Shown: piece after piece, positions 48,754 to 63,300 of the stretch
Layout: each line of letters starts with the position of its first letter
Numbering within the stretch: the stretch's first letter is position 1
Origin: Sphagnum magellanicum
Taxonomy: Eukaryota; Streptophyta; Sphagnopsida; Sphagnales; Sphagnaceae
Assembly (NCBI GenBank): GCA_021904315.1
Contig: CM038918.1
Location: 5,781,349 to 5,845,348, forward strand
DNA: 64,000 bases
Reading direction: 5' to 3'
Translations under genes and position numbers: made by a program
Notes under the pieces: generated by a model
The model's input: only the letters and a program-made list of their open reading frames with translations
Told to the model about the DNA's origin: nothing
Databases searched by the model: none

Positions 48754-51700
48754 GCTGATGTCCAAATTTTCATGGGAGGGGGGGATGGATGAGGAAATAA
48801 TTAACATCTATGTTAGATGTGGTAGACATTGGTGGAAGCCCAAATATGGGTGTGCGTGGAGATGCTTTCATTTGTGAGCTTGCATAATTGTGGAGCAAGC
48901 AGCCTAATTATCAACACACTAACAAGAAGTTCTTCAAATAGGTCAAAGTCAATGCCACAACTCACTTCTTTTCCACTCTTGGAGTTGGGACTACTGATAC
49001 AACAACATGAAACATAGCTTAAATTGAATGAAGGCATGGAAACTACTTGCAAACTATCACCACCCTTGAGACTTTTCGATTCCTAATCTAACTGTGGAGA
49101 ACCATATTTTCAATTGGGTAATGATGAAAACATAATTAATGCATTGCATTAGTGTCAAACTACAATTGGAATAACAACTAGTATTTTCTTGGATATGATC
49201 TAGACATACAAAATGATAATTTGTGTAGTGCTTGATGTCAACCTACAACTATAATAACAACAAACGTTTTCTCGGGTATGATTTTAAAACATTGAATGAG
49301 ATCTCATTTGTGGAGTGCATTATCATTGTCAATCTATGGCTATGACATCTAATATATTATTGAACATGATTCAAAACATATTGAATAATCATCTACACAA
49401 TTTATTATTGTTAAAATACAATTACAACAACATTTTAATACAATCAAAATATACAATGATAGACCTTCTGAACTTTTGGGTATGAAGAAAATTGATGTCA
49501 ACAATTTTCTAGGATCATAGTTTTGGTAGCTAAGAATTGTAGTATTTACATTTGCCTATTACCTTTAACTTGCCAACATTGGTAAAATATTGATAAAAAG
49601 ATCTAGATTATCAATGTATTTGTTTGGCTAAATGTGATGGATCTTAACATTCAAAACTTAATCTTTTAAATTTTTGGGGTATTTTTACATGATCCCCAAC
49701 GCATGGTATTTTATTAATGCATTTTATGCATTTAGACAACTTGGATTGCTTGAACTAAAGTTCTAGTAGAAAATACAACTCAATCTTCACATAATATTTC
49801 TAAGTGTACTTTTACATGCACAATAACACAATGCCCAAGTTTAAACCAAGGTGAAGAAAAACCAATCGCAAGAAGAGGCTACCATGGGTCATTTGACAAC
49901 ATGGATGAAACAAAACCTTAACTTAATAATAATGACCATCATCCATATTTGATATGTGTTTGGGTAAGGCCTATAGACCTACCTTAAATTTGTTTCCTCT
50001 TCTTGCACACCTTTATAAGTGGTATGGTCAAAAGTTAAAATCATGAATTTGTGAAAACTTGGAATATATTTTTCAATGTTATTCATGCACCTTTCTTTCA
50101 TGATTGGTTTGCAACACCCTTAGAGACCAAAAGCCTTCATTGGCATAATCGAATTTAAAATCATTCAAATGGAATTGAGAATAACTACAATCAAAAATAT
50201 TTTAGATGAACTAATTAGATGAGATGTGGGCATTGGGCACATATTTGATTTCCTATTTACCTAATTTTATCATATAAAGTTGTATCTATAACCTAGAGGT
50301 GTATTATGATCCCGTTCAATAAATTTGTAACTAAAGACATAACTGTAGATGAACCCATGAATGATGTGGAACAATCTTTTCTTTTGTCAGGGTAAAATCA
50401 CCAAAAGGCAATACTAAATCATTTTTTAGCAATATTTTCATATTTTTTGAAAATCAAAATTTCAAAAAAATTCCTTTTTTTAAGAGCATGTTGTCAACTT
50501 GTCATAGGTTTGTCTACTAACTAATTTTTTAATGGTCCTATACAAAAGTGTCACCAATTAAATCAAAATTTGTCTAGTGACACACAAAATTGGAAAAAAA
50601 ATAGTGTGGAAGGAAAGTTCAAAGGAGACCTCTTTGAAAAATAAAGATGTTAAAATACCCAACAAACTAGGTATTTGAAGCTTAAACATATGCAAGAAAA
50701 AAAATTATGCTCGGATTCATTTGCATCTTTGGAATAATAGAGCTACAATTAAATGGATAAAATATAGGAAGTTGTTGGTTTGAGAATGGAATCATGGTAG
50801 ATTGGAAAAATCAAACATCATTGTAGCAACATTTGAAAATCTACATAATCTTTTCAATTTTGGTTACATGGTAAATTTAAGCATTCCACCAAAATGTGTT
50901 AGACCAAATGAGCTCCATCAATATCATAAACCAATTTCAAATACCATATTAAAACACCCTATGATTTTGGATCTTCCAAAATACCCTAGAAAAACATTAA
51001 AGTTTTTGACATTTTCTACATTGGCATACACCCCATTTTGGGCCTTGTATGGGTTTTGCTGCGTAGTATTTTATTGCATGGTTTAGCCATGACATTGATT
51101 AAATAGTGTGTTTGGACCCAAGTAAGAAAACATTGAATTGAATGGGCGGTAGTTTAAATCAAGTATCTTGAATTTTGTTCATTTCACAAATTGATATTCA
51201 CATTGTTAACATTGTTTGGGGGCCTTAGATCCCTTTATTCCCACTTATAGATTACCAACTTACCATAATATCCACTAAATGAAATCACAAATTTTCCTTG
51301 AAATTTAAAAACATGTAATGTTAGGAAAATTGGCCTCAAACATGATGCAAGCAATGTATTTTTTGATAGCAAATTTTCACCACCTTGGGACCCAAAAAAA
51401 AGCGGTGCAAATGGCATTAAGAAAATCAACAATAGGATTTGGAAAATTCTCCATAATTTGATGACGGAGAGGGGTGAGGTTGCCATCCTCTTGATGGATG
51501 ATTTGAATTAGGTGTTGCCCAAATATACCAAATGCATTTGTTGGATGCCAAATCATTGCTCCATCTAAGGTTTCCATCACCACTCCACTCTTCAGCAACT
51601 TTCTTCCATTGCTTGTGACCATGAAAACTTCCCATCAAATTTTGTTGTCAAAATGGATATGATTTTTTAAGGTGGGAGTATACTAATATGATGAGATATC

Positions 51701-54700
51701 TTCTTTAAAACATCCTTATATATTTGATGGCTTGAAGTATAGCAAGTAGGAATGACAAGACAAGCAAGATATGTTAGATGGAAATGCTTTGACAAATCTT
51801 GCATTTGTTTTAGAGATCATATTTCATTGCAAGCTTGTATTTGATCTCCCCTTCCCACTTCTTTTTTAGTTGTATTGTATGGACATGGATGAATTGCATT
51901 TTGAAGCTTGTGATGGTGTAATGGAGTGTTGTTGTATGGGCTTTTGGGAAAAAATGGGGTAGAACTTCAAGGTAAAGGTTCAACCTTTAAGTTTCTCTAG
52001 TTTTTGTTTAATTGATCTTCTTGTTCCACATCAATGCATATTTATTTGGTTTTTCTCGGTAATCTTTCTTGTGTTCCAACTTTGATTGTTTCTATTGTGA
52101 TCCATCAAATCTTTTTAGTTCATAATTTTTTGAATATCTAAAGTGGCACAACAAAATTATATTTTTAATGACAATGTGTTTCAACATCTTTATTTATGGT
52201 TATGACTTCATGAATGTCGACACATGGGAGTGGTGAAATAAAAATCAAAGCTACATTCACAAATTAGTAATGCACTTAGGTTTTTAGAGTTTTCACCTTT
52301 TTTTTTGGGTTTACATATCACTTCAAATTTCATTTTCTATGTTAACCAAAAGTTGATTTTTTGTGTGTCCATTGTGCTTGTTAAGTTCCACAACCTTTGT
52401 CAATTGTCAAAAGATAATGCAACATCAATTGATTTACACCTATCAATTTTTTTTGTGTTCACAAATTAGTTTTTTCTTTCTTTTGCATCCTTACTATTTG
52501 TCAAACTTGGTAAGTTCAAGCTTGCAACATTGTTCAATCTACACCTATCAAAAAAAATTCTATGTTCACAAATGATTCATTTCATTTTGCATCATGATTC
52601 CTTACTATATCTACCAAGTTTAGGAAACTTGAGTTTGTTGATAAAAAATGTGTAGCTTTCAAATCTTGATCATATATTCATTGCCTTTTTTTCCTTCTCT
52701 TAACCATTTCACCCTTTTAGCCTTCATGGAATTTCAAATTTCATTTTTAAAAATTTCATTCCATTGGTTGATCCTAGTTCTAGCAATGTAAACTTCAATT
52801 TTGCAAATCGGGTAAAACAATTGTTTTCACCTACACTATTTTTCAATTTGTCACCCATTATTGAAATGTATTTTCATACTATGTCTATGGTTAGTGCATC
52901 TTGAAAGGGAAAGGAAAAAGTCTATAATGAAACTATTACAATCCCTTGTGGAGATCCTACTTTAGCCATAATTAGTAAACCAAAAAAGAAGAAGCTAAAA
53001 AGGTATGAATGGGAGGTCAATAAGGTTTACCATATTGTTGCGATATTTTTAATACTCTTGAAGTTTGATTGCAAAGTTGTGTCCATGTTTTGGGTATCAA
53101 TAGTTCTTTTTTACACCACATGTTCATGGAAATCTTTGAAGAACAACTTTGTTTTAAGAATAAAAGGTTTTATATCTAGTTATTTTCTAGGCTATGTGTC
53201 TCATGCAAGTTTGTGGTCTTTGTCAACAACATGTTCAAGGATCAATGGTAATAGGGGCTAAAACACAAGTATCACCACAACTTTAGTAAAATTGGACTAG
53301 ATGTTCAAGTACGCAATTTTCATTTTTTGAGTTTTCCATGTTGAAGGGTAATAAATAGGTTAGTTCAATTCTATGAAATGAAAATTTTCACATGTGTCTC
53401 CTTCCCTCCATTTTCTCCACACTTGTTGCTAGCATTTATGAAGATAGATTTAGTATTAGGTGAATCCCAAAATTGTCCTAAATTTTGGCATGTGCGACAT
53501 TTGAATTTTTGTGTCGAAGAAGAGACATGTGAACATTCTATCTAGCGCCATCCTTTGCATTCAAGTCAAAAAATCACAATTTATGTATTCCCAATAGGTG
53601 GGCCTTGCCTTACATTGCATTGAGTTTCTCACACATATTATCACTTTAGGCACCACTTTAGGCACATTCATCCAAATAATGCTCATGTTTTGTTGAAGTT
53701 ATGGAACAAACTAATTTGTAAACATCCATCCCATAACAACATTAATATCTTAAGTTTGTTTTGTCACCAATGCCAACAATGTCTTGTTTGTTCTAATGTG
53801 GAAAAAATTTATGATTTATAACTTGGATGCTCACATTTCCTAGGGGCTATGAAATTGACCTCTCCAACCTATTTATCATCCACTAATTGAATAGTAACCA
53901 AAAATGTTCTAACCTTGGAATCTTTTTGTTCTTTGTGTTTTACACACAACAACAATTAGATGCATGTAATTGTCACATAAACTTGCTTCAACTGGAGAGC
54001 CTATGTCTTTGTCATCTTTCATGTCATAAATCTTCATACCCTTTTGAGCAATTTTTGGATAGTGCCTATTTTGCCTTTCATTCCCAACAAGGTTTGTGGC
54101 ATGACCAAACTTGTTGAACGAAAATACCCAAATTCTTTTGGACACCCACAAAATTTTGGGTTTCCATGAAAATTTTGGTTCATTTCTTTATTCATTATTT
54201 GAATTTAGGGTCTAAAGTTTAGACCCATTATAAATAATAACTACCAACCCTAGTGACAATGGTAACATGTTGGGGTTTAAGGTTGGCTAGGAAGAAAGCA
54301 ATGGCGAACCACCAACAATGGGGTAAGAAGCTAGAAAGTAGCAACCTCGAAATGGAGAATCTACAAGTTAAATCAAAGTATATGCACATCAAGGCTTAAT
54401 TGCAAACTAAAGATAAAAACTGGGTGGTAGACATGGGAGTATTTGGTTTGTATTTGATCACATGGCAAACATCCAAAATGCGCTTGGTGCATGATTTCTT
54501 GAAGACTTTTCAAGTGTTGGATGATGGGAAAATTAGAGCCCAAGCCATGCAAGAACCTATTTTCATTGATCAAAGTGTCATTTGAGACATTATTCGGATC
54601 AATGATGAAGGGGAATATGATGTAAGGGAATCTTCCAAAACCATTATTTGGTCATTGGCGAAGAATTTTGCCAATGAGGTCACATTTTGACAAGGAAGGC

Positions 54701-55816
54701 TATCATGTAAGCCAAATGGTCCATCCTTATGCTATTAGGTAAGTTGTCATCTTGCAAACAATTTACATGATGAACAAACAAACTTTATACAATATTAATA
54801 AAATTGTGTCCTTGGTGCATGTAGAACAACGAAGAAGGTGAATTGGTGCAAGATAACATTTAAGTACATTACATCAAAGGTAAAGAGGTTTTTAGAAGAT
54901 CTAAACATGGGAGGGAAGACCTTCCATGGATCCTTGACCAAAGTAGTTTCCTCTGCTTGAGGACTAAATAAAAGAAAATGGACCTACTAAAGAAGTAGGG
55001 GAAGAAGAGGAGGAGGAGGATGATTAGCACATACTTTACACCAAGAAATGGGTAGTACGACATGTACCTTTACCCACTTCATCTCCTATTGGCATCAATA
55101 TTCAGAAAAGGTCACAAACCAAACCCCCTTTTCATAAAGTAAACCAAGTGGATGAAGAACTAAACACCAAAAAACAAAGATACAACAATCTTCCTATGAA
55201 CAACACAACATGAAAACTTGTAGCTACTACATGAATTCTTGCACATAAGTAGAGGCCAAAGATGCAAACAAGGTAAATTCAAATGGTGAATGTAGAACCA
55301 AGTTGTGGGATGTTAAGAAGAACAATTTCTCCCACTATAGGAATAACCCACCTAACTAGAATTTTGTCATATCTTGAGGAGGGTAAGTAACATGCAATAC
55401 TAGTAGGAGAAATTTTACATGTTGCATGCTTGTCGTCATCTTTTATGCAATGACATAGATGGACCAAAAAAAAAAAAAAAAACAATGATAAGTGTGCAAC
55501 TCGTTGTTGTTAGATGTTGAGAATTCAAGCTCAACTAATTAGGTTTCATTAGTTACTAGAGTAAGAAAGTAACTAGGTTATGTTCACAAGATTGAATTAC
55601 TTTCTTTACTTATATTAGTTTGGTTATTTGTGGTTTGGTTTTTTACTTAAATACTTTGGGTTGATGGTTTGGCTTTTTTTTCTTCATTGCACAAGTTTAT
55701 GTATTTCATGTGACAAAAACCTTGAGGAGTTCTTGATGTTATGTTTCATGTTGTGAGCATCATGTTTTAGTTTCCTTTCAACAAAGATTTATGTTTGCAC
55801 TTGAATAGATCTCCTA
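48754..55816. other. Gene-poor AT-rich DNA with probable transposon debris
   Basis: No supported gene. Between about 54300 and 55200 there are plus-strand open pieces of coding-like character (around 54400-54585), possibly from an old transposable element of unknown class. A tract of 17 A lies at 55467-55483. Confidence 0.4.
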
Positions 55817-56945
55817 TTTGTTAATAATGGAGGCACTATTAACAACCTAATGTCCTTTATTGCGTTGAGTCTTGTTGATTATGGGTGCTTAAGTGAAATG
55901 GACATTGCCAACAAACTAGTTTGTTTTAGAGCAAATGAAGTTATTATTTTCCATGGTATCAAATTTGGTGTCCCCAAAAACAATTAATGAAAAAACATAT
56001 TATTTCGTATGTTAGTAGTGTGCATTACATGGTGCACCATACAAACTTGGATGTTTAAAGTTCAAACCTCGAATGGTTTGAGTTTGGTAAAAAAGAGCAA
56101 ATTCTTGCTCTTGTATATATACAACTATTCTATTCCTAGCCTTAAGTGGCATCTTGAGGTGACTAAGCTTACTAAATTGTTGGAATGCAAGGGCAACAAG
56201 AATTTGAAAAATGTTAAAAAGTGATGGATTTAAATGCTATCACTTTCCAAGAGGATTTTGACTAATTATTGAGCTATGGTTGTGAAGATGATTAAAGATA
56301 GTGCTAACATAGAAATTGCAAAGAATAACTATGAACTTTTGTGTGATGCAAAGACCTTGCTAGGTCTCACATGTATCTTACCCTTGTTGGAATTGGTGCA
56401 AGGATTGTCCAAGTTTTCACAAGGTAAACAAAATTTCATTTATGACTTTGTTTCTGCCATGAATTTAAGCTAAAGCATATTATTTAGCATGTATTGTGGG
56501 GTTGAAAAGAGGTTTTGCCTTCCACACTTCACATTTTTCCTTGAACTTGTTGAGGACTACAATGACACACTATTTTTGACTTGGTGGATAGAACCTACCA
56601 CCCATATTCAATATGTTGCCTTTTATTTTGGAGGCAAATTATATATGCTCCATGCCACCAATTCAACCACTCATATTGTGAGCATGGAAACCAAAGAAAT
56701 TGTGTTTGAAGTGGTAAATTTTTTGAAAGCACAATGTTCTTCAGCTGCTATACATTTAATAAGTGTTGGAGAAGTGTTTTCTAGCACATGAGTTACTACA
56801 TGCCATTGGTGTAATTTATCCTTAGGATTGGTCAGATTCAGAAGCAAAGGTAAACATGTCCCAAATGGCAATCATTCAATCCCACTTTGGGTACCCCAAA
56901 GCCTTTGGGAACCCTACCCCAATTGTGAGGGCATTGTTAAACCTT
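55817..56945 (+). mobile_element. Second hAT transposon relic, C-terminal half of the transposase
   Basis: Plus-strand pieces match the same hAT type as the relic at 39.2-42.5 kb, but only from the middle of the RNase-H-like core onward. Order: MDIANKLVCFRANEV (55898-55942); VHYMVHHTNLDV (about 56020-56055); the segment with KGNKNLKNVKK (56190-56222); NYELLCDAKTLLGL then LLELVQGLSKFSQ (56327-56424); TTHIQYVAFYFGGKLYMLHA (56597-56656); and LLHAIGVIYP (about 56793-56822). Multiple breaks occur, including in-frame stops. No N-terminal part was found upstream, so the copy is truncated or heavily decayed there. Confidence 0.65.
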
Positions 56946-57773
56946 ATTCTCCTTGACTAACCATCTTCTTTCTTCAAATTGACAATGCAAATTCATGCCA
57001 ACTTGCAATGTCACCTCTGCATGACTGCCACCTAATTCTACACTTGTGGGAGAGGCTCAGATCTAGTAGAATTTTAATCACCACCTCTCTAAGTGGTTTA
57101 AGTTGGTCAAGCTCTACATGGTTATGGTGTTGGGTAGCATGGAGGATGAGTGCACTTTCTTCAACCTTGCATACATGACGATAAAGTTGTGAAATTGCTT
57201 GACAATTCATCTCAACTTAGTTGTTTAGATGTCTGCTGAGAGTTTTTACAATTGCGTACCTTTCTGTTCTACATAGCAATACATGATTGAAATGACAACT
57301 ACATTCACTATGGGGTTCATGATTTTCTCTGGTTTGGATTTATATGCTAGCTGGAGTTATTGCAGCTCCTATGTGGGCCACTAGTGCATGTTCATTTTGT
57401 TCTTGGTTGGAGAAACATTAACCAAGGCTCAATGAAGCTTAATGAGCCTCAAATGGCAACCTTTCCAAGTTTGGCAGTGCTTTTAGCTTCTACTGTTCAC
57501 TTGTTCAGATTTCAGCTTCCACTGGTTGTCAATGGTGGTGACATTGTTGTCACTCATCAATTTCTATAAGTTTCTATTTAGTTTTGTTGTTTTTGCTACT
57601 AACAAGGGTTTGGGTGCAGGCAGGGCTGCCAGACCTGAAAATCTTACTGTCAGCTGGATGTTGATATCATGTATCCAATTCCCAGATGTACAATGCCATG
57701 CTTGTATGTAGGACTGTTTGCAGAGTATGCAACTACAAACCTTTTGCAATTTGTGCCTGCGGTTTACCTGCAT

Positions 57774-57863
57774 TCTAAAACTCTTTGATACTATCACCTG
57801 TTTGTAAGTATATTGCAGTCTAGAACTCCTTGATACTATCGCCTGTTTGAGCTCCAGAGTTAT
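57774..57863. repeat. Direct duplication, 45-bp period, two copies
   Basis: TCTAAAACTCTTTGATACTA at 57774 recurs as TCTAGAACTCCTTGATACTA at 57819. Both continue with TC(A/G)CCTGTTTG. On the minus strand the period keeps frame (KQAIVSRSSRLQ, KQVIVSKSFRMQ), but no gene context supports translation. Confidence 0.8.
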
Positions 57864-59584
57864 GGGTTTCTTAACAACATGTATAGATACAACAAGCTGA
57901 TCAGCCACCCTCCAGTTGGTCAGTATTCAAAGATGGTGCCACTTTGAATTTTGAGCTTTGACATTGAATGTGCAAAAGGAAGGGTCATTTTCCAGAACAA
58001 GAGCAGGATCCTGTTATTCAGGTACTTTTAGGTACTTTGGGTGCCTTTCTGTGGACACACATACTCTCAATGTATTCGCTGTTATGCCCACCTTGTTTCT
58101 TTGCCAGAAATTCTGTACTTGAGAACTGATAAATAGATCTTTAATGTTGTTCTGAATTTCTTATATTATCACATTTTGCTTGATAGTTGTGTTGGATTTG
58201 AGTAGTTCCATTAGCTTTGTTGCGCACAAAGAGGACTATTGACAACCTGGATCTTTTGAAACCAAAACATATAGCTTGAAAGTTTTGCCCAATGCAGTTT
58301 AGATTAGGGTTTCAGTGTGCCTGATCTCTATAGTGCATTGATGGCCTTCTTTTCACAAGTAATTTTAGGGGACTGTAACATTGTATGGACTTATGACAAA
58401 TCTGGAGAACTCAAGATTGCCTTTTGTTGTTGGTGCTAGATGGCCAATCTGGTAACAATGGAAGGTAAGTGCAAGAGGAAAATTCCCAACAGTCATCTGC
58501 ACCTTGCAGCGCTTTTCAGTTTAATGGATGCAACAGTACATATGTATCACTATGGAGACAAAGACCTTGTCCTTGGCCATTTATAGTAAGGTGTAACAGA
58601 CTTTGATTTAGTATAGTAGACTGGGTCAGTGGTGCAGAGTCAATCATGAAGTGGGTCACAATGTTACACTCTGCAACCATGTGTAGTGACAAAACCTCTC
58701 ATGTTGTCACCACCATTTTACATTGTGCAAAATCTAGTAGCCCTATCCACTGAAAGCTTGAAGGAAAATGTAGGCATATGAACATATAACACAGTGCGAG
58801 TTCTCACTGGGAAGTTATGAACAATATTAATTATTAATTAGTCACGCCTAAAAAAAAACATAGTCCTAATGTAGGCCAACTGGATCCACCCGCCCCCAAA
58901 AAAAGGCCACCTTTGCATACCACCACACACAAATTGTAGCCATCCAGCTATCTGGAGAATTTGATGCAAATATGATGGGACAATATTAATTAAAGCACCA
59001 TAATAATTTTGTTAAGTCAAATTCTCATTCAATCATCTAGTTAAATAATTCCAACCCACTTCTTTACCTTACAGGTATTTGAATGAGTCTGGTTTTCAAA
59101 CATGAATTTAATATTCTCCCATGTTATTAATGTGTTGCATTCTGTTGTGTGTCCATCATAACAAAATTCATAATTTACACACATTTGTGATTGTGGAATT
59201 GATACTTAGACATTGTTACTTTGAACTTGTTGCAGCATAAACTTTGTTTCCCCTGCTTATCATGCAAAATCTGTGTAGTCCCTCATCAATAGAGACGAAA
59301 AGGAAGACAGACCTTTTGTGTCACAAACATGCCTTCAGAGCTTGCAATATGAAACCTATTTTAACCCACTTCCTACAAATCAGCTATAATATGCCAATTG
59401 CAAAGCCTACTCAATGAAAAAACACCCACCAACACATCTTTAGGAAAGATATTAACTACTTTCACTATGATAAATAATTGGGGGTAGAAGGTACCCTCCA
59501 CCCCCAGGACCACCCATAAGTAAGTAGCCCACCAATACCTAAGTACAGTACATAAAATGATAAAACATTTGTTCCACATCAAAA

Positions 59585-59712
59585 GATCCAGCTCTTGGCT
59601 GGGGAGCATTATGCAGCTCCCATCTGGAAATAAGAAGAATAGTCAAATGATCCGACTCTTGACCAGACAGCATTGTGCAGCTCCCATCTGAAAATAAGAA
59701 GAATAACAATTT
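59585..59712. repeat. Direct duplication, 64-bp period, two copies
   Basis: GATCCAGCTCTTGGC at 59585 and GATCCGACTCTTGACC at 59649 begin two similar copies that share GCAGCTCCCATCTG and AAATAAGAAGAATA. Confidence 0.85.
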
Positions 59713-60305
59713 GATCTCTTTCCATCATAAGGTTCAACAACGTAACCAAAGGCAATCTTTCCAAAGGCCTCTCCGTAAGTTGGTACTCCTCCTGTCTGGT
59801 TGGGGTAGTGCATTCAATGCACATCAAAGTCTTTGTTCAAACATGGAACTGAAAAAAAAAGTACTTTCAAACATCCACTCAATTAACTGACTTTGATAGC
59901 AGATTCTAACACAGCCATAATAAGTTGCAACTATCCAATCCAGAACAGAATATTTCTGGCCAGTGATGGTATATGTCTGTACCTGAATCTGTCAGTGGAA
60001 AAATCTGCTAGGTAAATAAATTCAGGCACAGAACCTAAAGGGAAAATTGTGAATTCTTTTTTTTCAGGACCTGCTCATTAACAATCTATTTACAAATTAC
60101 GAATATGCACTGGACCCAAAATGGTGTTCAATCTAGTCACTCCAGATACTGATGTAAACTGAACTCCACGAGCTGTGAGGAAAGGTGTGCACAAAACAGG
60201 GTCAAAATTTCAACTGCAGTACAAGCTTGGTGACAAACAACCTAGTACCAAATCCTCTAGGACACAGATTAGTCAACTCACAACAAACAGACAGTGGGTT
60301 GTATA

Positions 60306-63300
60306 CTACATGAGAGGAATATATGTGCCACCATGACCCTTGCGTAAGATGAGAGGCCCAGCAGTTTCTGGTACTCTATCAAGCATCTGCATGCAAGCGT
60401 CAACTATATCTGAGAAGCCTGTTGCCATGGTGGCAAGCTGGAGGCGGGCCCGGATATCACGCACATGCTTCAAAAGAACCCTCATGGACTTTCCCAGATT
60501 GCGTGCAAGCTCCTGTGGCATGCCCCCTGGTGTCAACCAGGTTGTGAAGTCCATGTGGTCACCACGAGCAGCAACCTCTGCCCGGTAGAAGCGTGCAAGC
60601 TCCACCAACATAGTTTGTGGAAGTGGAAGTGCTGACACAAAATCAGATAAAAATTGATCAATTCGTCCAGGTTGTCGCATTTGTTCCCAAAGTACAGGCA
60701 CCCACTCTGCTGAGTGATTGAGCGCATAAGCCTCAGCAACAATTAGTGCATCCTGGAAGCGAGGTTGCTCCACCAGCCGGCGCCGAGCATTTGTCTCTGT
60801 CAGGTCAATCCACATGAGCTCTGGCATTCGCAGCTGCAGAGACACCAGTGATGCTTGGGCACAGCACAAACTTGTACTCATCCCTGCACAGAACAATTGT
60901 GATGTACAAAAAGTAAGTCCTAAGTCCATGCAATCATACTTTTTGCAGCTTTGCAGCTATCTATTAACAGGATCATCTGTGTGCAGTTCTATAAGAACCT
61001 GCCCAGTAGCTAGATATTTACCAGCATCCACAGCTGCATACACTTCAGCAGCTTCCACATAGAAGCGCATTGGATCCAGGAGCTCCTCACTATGCTCTGG
61101 ATCATACCGCCTCACCCATCGCTCCAGAGCTCTTCGTGCTCGTGATTTTAACAGCTCAGCCATCTCATGTGCCATACCAAAGAAGCTGTATACCTATGAC
61201 ATGGTTACAACAAACCATGTAAGGTCAGTATCCCCTGGTACCAGATTTATAATTGCATACTGCATCTGCTGTGCTTTAATATCTTATTCTTGCCATGAAC
61301 TTGCAATCAAGCAAGTTGTCCTCATTTTCTGTCTCAATCTCATAGGAAGAGGGGATAGCAAGTTGGCTACACACTTGTGAAAGAGAATCCAGGTCGTAAG
61401 AATTGAAGCGCTTCAGTGCTGAAAGAACTGCCATACGAAACCCAATTGCTGGGAGTGATGACACCATGGCTCCATCTCTCTTCTGGAGGAGGAGTCCCAG
61501 CTGCCCATTCTCAATGAGAAGATCCAGTATAAAGCGCAGTCTCTGGAAGTTGCTGAGACCTGTTACCAAACGTGCTAGACTTGTAAAGTCTCCCTCAGCA
61601 ACGTATGAGTCCACACGTGTGGCTGCCAATGAAACCAGCACATCACCACCATCCAGGCATGCTGACAACTCATAGTAGAAGTGTGCCAAGATAATCAGCT
61701 CCACCTGCCAAGACTCATCTCTTAGTGTACAACATCATGTCAGCTGGATCAAATAAGCAATTGAAGTATGTGTACCAGGCTGACATGAAATACAGACAAA
61801 TACATACATACAAGCAGATAGAAAAAAATCCAATTTGGTAAGAATACCTCGCACGAGTGGGGAATGTCTCGACCACCAATGACAAGGCGCATAAGGGCAT
61901 GCCCAACCTCTGGTTCTGATGAACAAAGTTTTGCCCACTGTTTGAAGTCAGACGTCCTCCAAAGCAGGGGAGCAGGGCCCTCTTCCCTTTGTGATGATTC
62001 CATATACCCACCACGATGTGCTGCCAAAAGGCCCTGCAGGATAATAGCATCTATTCAGACTACACACAAGTTGTGCTACTGCTCCATACACTGACACCAA
62101 GTATTCTGGGGTATTGTACAGTTGAACAATTTGGGAAATTTCTGGTGATCAATAACTGCTCTGACAAAACTGCAAACAGTGTTGTTCCAAGCTCAAAGCT
62201 AGGCCTGTGAAAGCAATGCTAGAACATGGTTGACAGCCACCACGCACTGCCATCTGACAGAAGAAATTGAAAGGGAGAACAAGCAAGTTCTTAGAGATCC
62301 AAGTGCATTTGTATCTGCCTCAACATGTCAGAACTCTACAAGTCCTGACCAGAGAATCTTACTTTGAGGAAGGATTCAGCAAGGATTCTGGCAACAGTGG
62401 CAGCAGGCATAGAGTGGGTGGCCACCAGCAATTTCGCCTCACTCAGGGCCTCCTGGCCTTTCAGAGAAACAAGCTGCAATAGCTGTGGTGGTGACTTCTG
62501 GAATGCTTCTGCAAAAGGCAAACCCAGAAAATTGGCAATCTGTGCCACTGCAGTGATTCTTCTGCATAGTCCACGCCCACAATTTTCTCGGCATCCAGCT
62601 GTCAAAGCATTCAACACCTGGATCTCCAACAAGTACACCACTTCAGGTGAGCACATAATGTAGTGATGCAGTTGCTAAGTATTCAACTAACAGATTTACA
62701 ACTACAGAATATAACCTTTTTGTGTAAAGATTAACAGAGCCAGGTTGTCTTGCCTGCATTGGAGTAGCAGACCCAATGTCATCAAGCAGATTTGTAGAGG
62801 CAAGAGATTCAAGAACACTGGGATGCAGAAAAGCAGGCACAACAGCCCCCTTTGTAGTGGGTTGTGAAAGCATGGCAATCCTGTGAGCAGTCTCCACAAG
62901 CAAAAGCTCCAGGGGCACATGTGTTGGTGCCAACTTCTGTTGCAACTGCTTTGCGGCAGTGACCTGCCCAACTTCCAAGAGTGCTAACACAGCACTCTCC
63001 ACCTCTCCTTCACCCACATGTTCCTCCCACCCTGATACTCCTTCTGCTGGTGTGCTGGTAGCATCCAACAAAATGGTGTCTGATTCTAGTCCTCTGCTAT
63101 GACTCCTCATTGGGAGACTTGAACGCCTGTTATCATCTGAATCACTTGGCGGACTTCCACTGGGAGTCTCCAGAGGTGTACGTTTCACTTGCTTGGTTCT
63201 CCGTTTTGTCTTAGAGCCTGATCCATGTGGTGATGCACTGGTCTCCCTAGCTGGCAGACTATTTGATCTTGATAACCCCCGTATCAGTTCATCAGATAGG

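Larger units (their letters stand above)
56946..60305. other. Intergenic DNA and 3' flank of the spatacsin gene
   Basis: No supported gene. From about 57.2 kb the composition becomes less AT-rich, as near the other genes. Two short direct duplications (57774-57863 and 59585-59712) are listed separately. The part just below 60306 must include the spatacsin 3' untranslated region. Confidence 0.5.

Noticed and set aside
54300-55200. Coding-like plus-strand fragments as part of the second hAT copy
   Set aside because: None of the pieces matches the hAT N-terminal motifs seen at 39.2 kb, so they were left as unassigned element debris.
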